A stretch of 64,000 bases of DNA from Crotophaga sulcirostris (Eukaryota; Chordata; Aves; Cuculiformes; Crotophagidae): positions 1,550,461-1,614,460 of the forward strand of contig VYZB01000145.1 of NCBI GenBank assembly GCA_013397455.1, given 5' to 3'. A program made the translations under genes and the position numbers. Positions 23,001-31,700 of the stretch are shown here, piece by piece; positions within the stretch are counted from its first letter, which is position 1, and every line of letters begins with the position of its first letter. The notes under the pieces were generated by a model. That model made no database searches and was not told the DNA's origin. It was given only the letters and a program-made list of their open reading frames with translations.

Positions 23001-25955
23001 GCAAGAAAAGCAAGATGTTATGGACAGGTTCCATGTATTTTATCTGCCAGATCTTCTTGGCAGAGTGGGTGATGTTTCTTTCAAATAGCACCACCTTGTT
23101 TTCTAATGCCCAGGAGCTGTTACAGTGACACAACTTAGGAGTAAGCTGTTGTTTCATGTGTGCAAAAAGTTGGGGGGGGGGGAGTTGCTGCCATACGCTT
23201 GTTGCTTAGACAATAGTTTCTCTGTTTTACAACTATGAGTAACCTTCAACATCAGCTTAGCTTAGCATTCCTGCTGGCTGGCACAAATCTGTCATTTGGT
23301 CGATTACTAATGAGCCTCTTAGGATCCCTTTCTTGCTCTCCCCACCAAGTCCCCAAATATGCCATTGCTCCCAAACCAGAATTTATTAGTCATCCTGGAG
23401 ACTGAGATTGTTCTGCTCCAGCAGGGAGGTGAAAATTTGCAATAAAAAGAAACAGCCCAGAGGATTTTAGGAACAGTTTCCATGTTAATTTTTCTGCTAT
23501 AATCTGCCCTCAAAACCCTCAAGCTGAAAAGTTGCAAACTCCTAATTTTTAATTTTTATTTTTCTACACAGTGAAACGGGCAACATCCGAACACTGGTTT
23601 TCCCAGTGATGTATATAAATGAGGTAATTGGTTTTGTTATTTCTGTGCAGCATTGTGATATGTTTATGCTTGCAAAAATCCTGTCTTTGAGCTGACCAGA
23701 AAATAAAACACTGGTTTTCTTCTTGTTTTACACAATGACAGATAGGAAGCTGTCGCTGTGTCTTAACTAACACCCACCTGCTGCTTAGCATTAAGTTCAG
23801 CCTGGCAAAACACTCTCAGTGAGACAGTTCTTTTAATTTGAAAGGTATTGGCCATGAGGAAAAGGGCTGTTCTGGTGAGGAGGCGAGAGTTCACAAGATC
23901 ACATCTTTTTTTTTGAGGGATCTTTTGTGAATCTTCCTGAATCCCTGAATTTCCTGAATTCTGAGGACTCTAGGGGACTTGTTTTGATGATATACAGCAT
24001 TATTCCAGGCCTATATTATTCCATTCCTAAACTGAGAGTTAAACATCACTACTTTCTTTTGAGTTGTAGACCAGATGATCCCTCTGGCCAGGCGAGGAGA
24101 GCTTAGAGTTCTTAAAGGGAAAATATGTCAAGAAGCAATGGAGCAGAAGAAGAGAATAGTGGGAGTGTTGTTTCCCTGCCCTTCACAAAAGTAAAGCAGT
24201 CTGATATAAAGGAAGAACAGAAATAAATCCCTTTTCTCTCTGTTCCAGAGTGTTCTGATCGATGAAGAATCTGCCAACAAACTCAAGCACGTCCTGCTGG
24301 AAGCCAGTGTTGTAACTGGAATCCCCTTCGTAATCATGGCTCTAGGAATTGTTTTTGGGATTGTGTTTGTTGTGCTCGTGTGCAGGTCTCGGGGAATCAG
24401 TGAAGAGGTCAGTAGCATTTGAATTGGACCTTGCTTACTGCACATCTGCCTGTACTGGATTTTCTTTTCATTGATTTTACCTGTTCATGTCTTTCTGCAC
24501 ACAAACATTTTTACATGTTGTTTTTGTTTAAAATGACCTTTCTAGGGAGGGGAAGTTTTAATAGACTCAGAATAAATGCACCAGAACAAAGGAACGGAGC
24601 TAATGTAAGAAACACGGTAAGGCAGGTCGTGTCTCCTGTGCTGAATTCCCTTGCCAACAGTAGTGAAAAAAAATCAGCCTGTCTAGAGCATCCTAAAGGG
24701 TAAGATGCAAAAATCTGTCCATTTAGTCAGCAGCAATCTGAGTGTTCTCAGTAGAACCAATTGCGCTGTGTGCATTTTCAGAATCATAATGCAAATTTAT
24801 GACCAAAAAACAGATTAATCTTACAGACAACAGCACACTTAAAGTTTTATCTGGACAATACTAGCTGGTAAGTCTGTTTATGAAAAGTTCTGATACCAAG
24901 TGACACGTTGGCATTGAGGTTGCTAGTCACATTGAAAGCTGATGCCCAAATCTCACCCTGATAGGCAAGGCAGTCGGGTTCAGACAAGACAAACTCTGGA
25001 TCCTTTGGTTAGAGAAATAGACTGGGTACTCTAGTAGGCTGTTTTCCCCTTGTAGTTGCTGTGGCCTTAGTGTGGTCTGGCTTGTGTGATGTTTCCTTGT
25101 TTCTAACGGTGTGAGAAAGCACCCTCGCCCCTCCAGAGCACCCAGCCACTCTGTGCATATGCTTTGTCTTAGTGGGACCCATCTGGGTCAGGGGTGTCTC
25201 CAGCAGGGCTGGAGATGTGGAGATGTGGTGGCACTTGGGCAGTGAGCTCTGCAGGCTCCTCTCCTTGAGTGGTGGCTTTGAGCTGCTGTTCTCGGGCTCT
25301 CTTGGCTTCATTCTTCATTTTCTCTCTGTATACCCGGGAAACGTATCATGAGCAGATGCTCTCAGTACTGTCCTTTACAGGAGAGACTGGTACTTCTTCC
25401 TTTGAGCTTTCAAGCCTGCGGATGTTATTGGCAGGCTCAGCGAGAGAGTCAAACTCTCCCACTGCCTGAGGCCTCTGTCCCAGCCTTTCCTGCCCCACCC
25501 CACACCTATCGCTTCATACCAGCTCTCTTGGATGTTCTTGAACACCACACAGGAATTAAACTGACAAAGAGACACCTAAATTCCATGGTTTCTCTACACT
25601 GCTTTTGTTGCTTTTCCTGCAAAAAAAAGGAATTTGGGTAGCTACAGCTCTCTGTGTGATCCCCTCCCACCAGGGTGCTTCTGGCCTCCCATAAGGTGCC
25701 ACAGTGAACCCGAGGTCCCCACCCAAGCTGCTCTCCACCCTCTGGTGCTTTTTTAGTGCAATGCTGGTTCTCTTACAAGAAATTGTACTTAGAAGTAGGA
25801 GCCAAGAGCTTTTCCCTTTCCTGTCTGGAGTCTTGACAACCCAGCTTCCCTGCCGTGGAAGATCTCCGGTGTGCCACGTTTAACTTTGCTGTGTTGCGAC
25901 TGTTTTCTTTCAGAGCACTGAAGAGGAAAGGTCCCCACTCATCAGGACGTCTTAG
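4738..25955 (+). CDS. SCARB2: Lysosomal integral membrane protein 2 (scavenger receptor class B member 2)
   Basis: Twelve coding exons join in frame to 482 aa (human 478): 4738-4854, 11613-11770, 15944-16091, 17241-17429, 18202-18293, 19019-19138, 20039-20217, 20704-20822, 22719-22792, 23572-23623, 24249-24407, 25914-25955. The product is a CD36-family type III membrane protein that carries glucocerebrosidase to lysosomes. Residues 4-26 form the N-terminal membrane anchor and 437-461 the second. Between them lies the luminal CD36 domain with many N-glycosylation sequons (the first at N45) and family words such as [32 protein letters not shown] and FVI/FETGNIRT. The 21-residue cytosolic tail ends ERSPLIRTS, which keeps the acidic di-leucine-type (LI) lysosomal sorting signal. 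It has one residue more than the human end as I remember it. Every junction is GT-AG and keeps phase. Intron 1 is about 6.8 kb. Confidence in identity is very high. Confidence 0.97.
6423..6444. promoter_or_regulatory. Paired CACGTG E-boxes in SCARB2 intron 1
   Basis: CACGTG occurs at 6423-6428 and again at 6439-6444, 16 bases apart. A third, TCACGTGA, is at 8602-8609. CACGTG is the core of the CLEAR element bound by TFEB/TFE3, and mammalian SCARB2 is a known member of that lysosomal network. Only the 8602 copy matches the inner eight bases of the CLEAR consensus. Function here is inference. Confidence 0.3.
7207..7316. repeat. Compound microsatellite in SCARB2 intron 1
   Basis: The tract consists of TCTGTG/TCTATA hexamers, then ATCT tetramers, a (TC)n run and a (TA)n run. 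It is a likely length polymorphism with no coding meaning. Confidence 0.9.
8981..8998. repeat. (GT)9 microsatellite
   Basis: Nine uninterrupted GT units in SCARB2 intron 1. Confidence 0.9.
9270..9655 (-). mobile_element. CR1 LINE 3' fragment in SCARB2 intron 1, reverse orientation
   Basis: It is closely similar over most of its length to 3596-3975. It starts with the degraded 3' tail (ATAAAATTGTGGAATG) and continues through the same GGGCAGGGACACCTCCCACT and CACTGCTCTGGGCAACCTGG words, ending near the GGCTGAGCAACCCCAACTGT word. The two copies differ by scattered substitutions and an indel near 9505, so they are separate insertions and not a recent duplication. Confidence 0.85.
13054..13490 (-). 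mobile_element. Older CR1 LINE fragment in SCARB2 intron 2
   Basis: The element is recognised by CR1 3'-region words in reverse orientation: CCAGGGATGGAGACTCCACC, CCCTGGGCAGCCTCTGCCAG, and further in CCATTTCCTCTCGTCCTATC and CTCAGCCTCCTCCTCTCCAG. It belongs to a different subfamily from the copies at 3593 and 9270. It is more diverged and lacks a clear terminal octamer. Confidence 0.8.
16313..16364. repeat. Two-copy 26-bp tandem duplication in SCARB2 intron 3
   Basis: ACAGGGATAGGGTGAGAACA at 16313 is repeated from 16339 with one substitution. It is a short local duplication about 220 bases after exon 3 and is not likely to affect the transcript. Confidence 0.75.
21352..21893 (-). mobile_element. 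Solo LTR of an endogenous retroviral (ERVL-like) element
   Basis: This is about 540 bp in SCARB2 intron 8. On the minus strand it opens TGTGCTGGTTTCAACTGGGA and closes GGGTTAAACCACA, so it has the TG...CA ends of an LTR. Inside, on that strand, are an AATAAAAACC TATA-like word (near 21613) preceded by the AAAGGGATATCCCATACCAT word, and a stretch rich in polyadenylation-like A/T near 21470-21500. I recognise this as a family common in birds. No gag, pol or env-like frame flanks it, so it is a recombined solo LTR. I could not see a clean target-site duplication. The subfamily name is uncertain. Confidence 0.75.
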
Positions 25956-26950
25956 TAGATTTTCTTTAACACGTGAGCTTGGAGAATAAACTATTAGAGA
26001 TGACCTAATACCAACTACCACTACCCAGCGTTGTCCACTGTGGAGAAGTGATCATGTCAAGCATAACTTTTTGTGGTGTAGAGATGGAAGAGAATCTGCA
26101 CTGTCATCAAGGGAGGAGACTTTTCTTACTAGCTAAGTTACAACTTCAAAACTACATTTTAAAACTGCTTGAGATCCTGCTTTTTTCAACCCTGCACTCT
26201 CTTTGTACTTGCACTGACAGCCATAGACCATCATAACCACACTATCAGCGGAAATAAAACGCCCTGAGTCGCTACAGGAACGATACAGGGAGAATTCACA
26301 AATGGCCTCGGGAGTGTGAGCGGTGAAGAACCCTTCTAGAAACCGAGCAGGCTCCTGTATTGCTCAGCAGCAATGGACAATTGTGCTGTAGGCCTAGTGT
26401 TGTCTTTTCTGTCAAGTGTTATGCACCACTTCTTACCAGTACGCACTGACTGTTATTAGTGTCACTGGTCCTTTCACACAACTGATTTGTACAACTAACC
26501 CAAAACAGGGGGTGGAACTTCGTTAGGCGTCTATAGTTACCCGGTTAAAAGAAGCCAAGGATTTGAAATGCTTTTCCATACAGAGCTGCTGACTGTTCTA
26601 ACTCCGCGCAGGATCCCATTGCATGTCAGCGATGCATTTGTCCTCACGGCTTGGGGTTTTCCTTCAACTTAAAAACCAAAACACCACACAGCATTGTTCT
26701 TGGTGGTGGAGGGTAAAAACCAGTGATCTCTTTTCTCTGGTGGTTGTGTCACCATTATCCAATGTGTGGTTTATCGTGAATGCAGACTGGGCAGTTGCAT
26801 TTACTGCTTAGGATAAAAGCACACTTCTGAATTAAGGAACGTACAGGGCCTTGAGATGTCGTAACAATGTTTTTTACTTGTCAGGTGGCAATTTGTTTTA
26901 AAAATCACAAAGTATTTTTTCCCCAATTAAACGAGTATTCTCATGGAGAA
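25956..26950 (+). other. SCARB2: SCARB2 3' UTR (approximate)
   Basis: The sequence follows the stop at 25953-25955. AATAAA occurs at 25985-25990 and 26253-26258, and ATTAAA at 26926-26931. The last is followed by a GT-rich stretch near 27015-27035 and would give a UTR of about 1 kb. The end cannot be fixed from sequence, and alternative sites are likely. Confidence 0.45.
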
Positions 26951-27849
26951 GTATTTCCATTGGAAACACTTAAAAATGTATAACTGTCCCCTAAGCAGAG
27001 GCACTGGGTTTGCATTGGTGTGGTTTGGGTTTTCTTTTCCTAGCTGGTGATTTGTTCAACAGTTTTGTTCACCTGGAGCCAGTTCCAACCAGGAATTTTT
27101 GTGGTGACTGCAATTATTTATTATCTGTGTGAGCTAAAAGCACCTGAGAGAGCCCATGCTCTTCACAGTGTTACACTTCAGCTTGGCAAACCCTTTGCCT
27201 CTGCAGAAGGCCAGAGCTGGTGTCCCGACACTTGGCCAAGGAGCAGGTCTCCAGTAGGACACCTTCCTGCCTGTCTCCTTGAGAACAGCCAGCCCAGGGA
27301 CAGAGAAACTCATCAGAGCTTGCTCCAGCTGAGCTGCGCCAGAGCCACCCCGCCACTTGGCAGCACTGGCTTCTCCCTGACCCCCAGAGTGTTGCTCTCT
27401 CAGCCAGACAGTAAGGAACACTCTGGGACAACACTTTGGGGACTTTGCTCTGCTTGTAGCCGGATGAAGCTCTTCTGGATGCCAGATATGGAGTTGGAGC
27501 TACAGCTGCCTCCGCGTTTTTGTGTTTCCCTGGCCGATGGCTGGGAAGAACGTGTCCTCTTGGGCAAGTCCAGTGGATTCCCTTCCCCAGCAGCCAGCTG
27601 AGTCCCACGGGGGAGGAGCCTGACCTGAATTAACGGTGTCAGCAAGGGGGAAGGGCAAAGGCCGTGTCCATGGTGGGGCTGATCCACACTACGAGAGAGG
27701 CCCTGTGAGTGTGGCCAGGCTCCAGCACATACAGACGTATGGATCGCATCCCTGCTCTCCCAGTAAAACAAAAGCAGCATCTTGTCTTCTCCCAGTCCTG
27801 GGGAAGAGCTGTGTGGCTGTTGGATCCCTCTTGTTTACTGTATTCTCCT
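26951..27849. other. Spacer between SCARB2 and NUP54
   Basis: Unique sequence without splice-bounded coding segments. The open frames at 27047-27601 (+) and 27171-27608 (-) overlap on opposite strands and look random. I see no conserved domain, RNA gene or repeat until the CR1 that begins near 27850. Confidence 0.5.
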
Positions 27850-28013
27850 CCCTGGGCCCCTGCTGGCTCATTATCAGCCACTGCCACCCAACACCCCCGG
27901 GTCCTTCTGTGCCAGGCAGCTCTCCAGCCATTCTCCCCCAGGCCGGGAGCTGCACGGGGCTCTTGTGTCCCAAGTGCAGGACTCGGCCCTTGGCCTTGTT
28001 GAACCTCATCCCA

Positions 28014-28338
28014 NNNNNNNNNNNNNNNNNNNNNNNNNNNNNNNNNNNNNNNNNNNNNNNNNNNNNNNNNNNNNNNNNNNNNNNNNNNNNNNNNNNNNNN
28101 NNNNNNNNNNNNNNNNNNNNNNNNNNNNNNNNNNNNNNNNNNNNNNNNNNNNNNNNNNNNNNNNNNNNNNNNNNNNNNNNNNNNNNNNNNNNNNNNNNNN
28201 NNNNNNNNNNNNNNNNNNNNNNNNNNNNNNNNNNNNNNNNNNNNNNNNNNNNNNNNNNNNNNNNNNNNNNNNNNNNNNNNNNNNNNNNNNNNNNNNNNNN
28301 NNNNNNNNNNNNNNNNNNNNNNNNNNNNNNNNNNNNNN
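28014..28338. other. Assembly gap (325 N)
   Basis: A run of N borders a 42-bp tandem repeat on its right side, so unresolved extra repeat copies are the likely cause. Confidence 0.99.
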
Positions 28339-28433
28339 CTGCAGAGCCTGGACCCACGGATCCAGCCTGGGCAGGTCCCTCTGCAGAGCCTGGACCCACG
28401 GATCCAGCCTGGGCAGGTCCCTCTGCAGAGCCT
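28339..28433. repeat. 42-bp minisatellite built from CR1 sequence
   Basis: Two identical adjacent 42-bp units (28339-28380 and 28381-28422) begin CTGCAGAGCCTGGACCCACG. They are followed by the first 11 bases of a third unit that then runs on into CR1 sequence. The array begins at the gap edge, so the true copy number is unknown. Confidence 0.9.
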
Positions 28434-28514
28434 CGCTGCCTCGAGCACACGGACCCTTCCTCCCAGCTCAGCGCCACCCCCAGACTCCCTGCGGGGTGGG
28501 TCAGTGGGGCACAG

Positions 28515-28556
28515 GGGCGGTTGGTCTCGAAGGTCTTTTCCAACGAAGCGATCCAG
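28515..28556 (+). mobile_element. CR1 3'-tail remnant next to the NUP54 promoter
   Basis: GGTCTCGAAGGTCTTTTCCAA resembles the last ~40 bases of CR1 3' ends in forward orientation. The remnant is short and diverged and ends about 65 bases before the first ETS site of the NUP54 promoter. Confidence 0.45.
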
Positions 28557-28717
28557 TGACCCCTGTACTTCCTGCCCCCCCGCTCGCAGTGGTTCAGCCC
28601 GCGCCCGCCCCCCCAGCGCCAGCCGGAAGCGCTTGGCGGCGGCCGGAAGCGGTGCGCGTTCAGCTTCCGGCCGGGGTTGCGTGCTCCTCCCGCCGGCCCG
28701 GCTCCGCGAGCAGCTCT
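28557..28717 (+). promoter_or_regulatory. NUP54: NUP54 core promoter with three evenly spaced ETS sites
   Basis: The sequence is CpG-rich and has no TATA box. CCGGAAGC occurs at 28623-28630 and 28643-28650, and its complement GCTTCCGG at 28663-28670, each starting exactly 20 bases after the previous one. CCGGAAG is the consensus of ETS factors such as GABPA/ELK that drive housekeeping promoters. Transcription probably starts between about 28670 and 28710, giving a short 5' UTR. The start codon at 28718 has G at +4 (CTCTATGGCC). Confidence 0.7.
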
Positions 28718-31700
28718 ATGGCCTTCAACTTCGGGGCGACGGCGGGCGCGGGTGCCGCCAACCCCACGGGTGAGCGATGGGGCTCTGCATGTAGGGGGGA
28801 GCGTGTCCCAGGCGACGGCAGGAGCCGGGCCAGGGCAGCGGTGGCGCGGGGCGCGCGCCATTCCCTCAGGGGCGGTGGGGGCGGCGGGAGGGGCGTGCGT
28901 TCCNTCCCCTCAGAAACGGCGGGAATGGCGCGCGCTCTCCCCTCAGAAACGGCGGGAATGGCGCGCGCCAGCGTGTTCAGCAGGGCGAGCGGGGGGATTC
29001 TGCCCATCTGCTCCGCTCTGGTGAGACCCCACCTGGAGCCCTGTGTGCAGTTCTGGAGTCCTCAGCACAGGAAGGAGCTGGAGCTGTTGGAGGGAGTCCA
29101 GAGGCCACGGAGATGATCCGAGGGCTGGAGCACCTTCCAGCTCTCCCAGCCTGTCCTCGTATGGGGGTTTTAACCTGGAGAAGAGAAGGCTGCAGGGAGA
29201 CCTTAGAGCAGCCTCCAGTGCTGAAAGGGACTCCAGGAAAGCTGGGGAGGGGCTCTTGATCAGGGTGTGCAGGGACAGGATGAGGGGAATGGTTTTGAGC
29301 TGAAAGAGGGGTGATTTCGATTAGATATAAGCATTAAATTCCTCACAGTGAGGGTGGGAAGGCCCTGGCCCAGGCTGCCCAGAGCAGTGGTGGCTGCCCC
29401 ATCCCTGGAGGTGTTCCAGGCCAGGTTGGATGGGGCTTGGAGCCCCCTGACCCAGTGGGAGGTGCCCCCTGCCCATGGCAGAGGGTTGGACTGGATGGGC
29501 TTTGAGGTCGTTTCCAACCCAACCCATTCCATGGTTCTGTGACTGCCAGTCCTGGTGAAACATAAAGCAACCTTTGTTACTGTCATAGTTAAATAATTTT
29601 TGCTGCTCTTAGACACTCCAAGTCCTTTGGATAGGGCTCCTCTCCACTGCAGTGAGCCTAGGCTGTGCTGTGTGGTCTTTCAGCTGGCTCTGATTTAGAC
29701 AGAGACTTTCTGGCCCTATCTTAAAGTAAAAAATAATCTTCTGCTGCTTGTATGCTGTTACAAGGTTTATTGTGCTCTCAGACAATATTAGAGAGAATCT
29801 GGGACTCATGCCCCAGGATTTCCCATTGTCCATCTGTCTGTCTAGCACAAACTTGTTCTTAGCTGCTCCTGGAGAGGGAATCAGGTTGCTTCTGTATTAT
29901 CCCATTTTTCTTAGCACTGAAAAACCTGGATGTGTCAGGTAAGACAGCAGCAAACACTGGGGCAGGCAGATTTTGCGAATTTAACTCGAACAAGCCCACC
30001 CTGGAGTATTTGAGGTATGCATAGCACCTCAGTGGATGGAGATGTATTTCATGGTTATTCTTCTGCCACTACTCCTTTGTGGGCATGGTGCTAGTGTGAA
30101 GATGGGGAATTTTTGCCTTCCTGATAGCTTAGGAAATAATGATGCTATTACCGGTTACACTGGGACATATACAGCTGTATCAAACAGTCCTAGGCAGGTA
30201 GAAATTACTCTTAATGGGAATGTCAAATCATGTGGATATTTTCATGTATAGCTTTGAAATAAGATGGGAAAAACGTTAGCCACTTTATATGCAGTATGAT
30301 TGTAAAGTAACACGCTTACAGCAGCAATGTCGGGAGGGTGGGTTAAACAGAAAGCTTTTAACTGCACTGCTTGTGTTCAACAAATTATGTTTAATGCCAC
30401 TTAATACCTTACTCTTGTTTTTAACTATGCCTGCCTTGTCCGTGGTGTTGGAAAAATATTTTGGCTTTTCTTTCCTGAACCAGCTTTTGACTTAGAACTA
30501 ATGTTACCTTGCTCTTTTTCTGCTTCCCGCTTGTCAGGATTTGGTGGGCTTGAAACTACAAACTCCACTGCCAGTGGGTTTAATTTTGGGGGTTTCGGAT
30601 TAGCTGCTAATCCTGCAGTGAATTTTAATATTGGGAATTTTGGTGTTTCCACTACTTCAACTCCACCATTCAATTTTGGTAACAGTCTGGCAAGTGCAGG
30701 TAGATAATGCATAAATGCTTGTTCTCTAATAAGTGTCAATAGCAGGGGTCCAAGAATTGCTTTCCTGAGAATCTGTGTTTAGTTCTGATCTTCATATCCT
30801 GGGAAGACTGGAAGTAAAAGCTCTGGAAGTGGAATGGGTTTGAGAACCATAGGCTTGTTAGGGGGTTTTGCCTATTAAATTCCCAATAAATAACTGTTGC
30901 AGAAAAATAACCGTGTGCCAAATACTCAGTCCGTGAAATGGAAATGAGTTGTGGTAATCTGCCAGTCTGAGCCCCTCTAAAATCAAGCCTCGATTACCTG
31001 GCAAAACGGCAACGCCAATCCTCTGTTTGGATCCAGCAGTTGCAGAGCTGGTCCCTAACACCACGTTTCCCTACATGAGATTCTTGGACTGCTGCCGTCA
31101 TGTTTTTCATCTTCCCCTGTGTCTCCTCACGGGCCTCCTGTCAGCTGTCATCAGTGCCCTACACCTCCATCGTTTCTGTGCAGAAACAAATTGTATACGA
31201 TCAGCACAAAGTGAGCAGCCCTGGCTGTGACTCCCTGCTTCCCAAACACTGTCCTGCACGCATCCCAGGCTCTCGCTAAGAGATTCCCTGCCCTCCTGGG
31301 AGGCTCTGCTGCCTGAGGTGTGCGCGGGGTGCCGATTCCTGGTCGCGGCCCCATGTAGATCCATCAGTTCTGAGTGATCAGCTGATGGAATTGCAAGTTA
31401 AATCTTTGCCATTTCATATAGAAATGGTTAACTGGGTGGATTTCTAATGCTATTACTGGTGTAGAATTAGCCTGTGGGGTCTGCTGCTGCTCGTATAGGA
31501 ATTCCATTCATTGCACAGTGTCATTGCTCCCTGTCTTGGCGTACTCTTGCCTGTTTTGTGCACTCAAGGGATCTGATTTGGGTTTTGTTTGGACTGTATT
31601 TCTTCAGCTGAATTTGAACAAGTCCAGGAGAGGGCTTGGCTGTTTAATTTTGTGTAGCAGTTTGCACTGTTTAGATCCTTTTTCACGAAAGGTGGCTAAA

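Larger units (their letters stand above)
27850..28490 (-). mobile_element. CR1 LINE internal (reverse-transcriptase end) fragment containing a gap and a minisatellite
   Basis: On the minus strand the left part reads as the CR1 segment that includes GGTTCAACAAGGCCAAG and TCCTGCACTTGGGACACAAG and runs on toward a GGGGGTGTTGGGTGGCAGTG word near 27890. The right part (28339-28445) reads AGGCTCTGCAGAGGGACCTG and GCCCAGGCTGGATC, which lies just upstream in CR1. The run of N at 28014-28338 sits between them. It is an internal fragment separate from the 3' fragments elsewhere. Confidence 0.7.

Noticed and set aside
27047..27608. Overlapping frames of 184 (+) and 145 (-) codons in the SCARB2-NUP54 spacer
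   Set aside because: Frames overlap on opposite strands in GC-moderate sequence and neither resembles a known family or has splice context.
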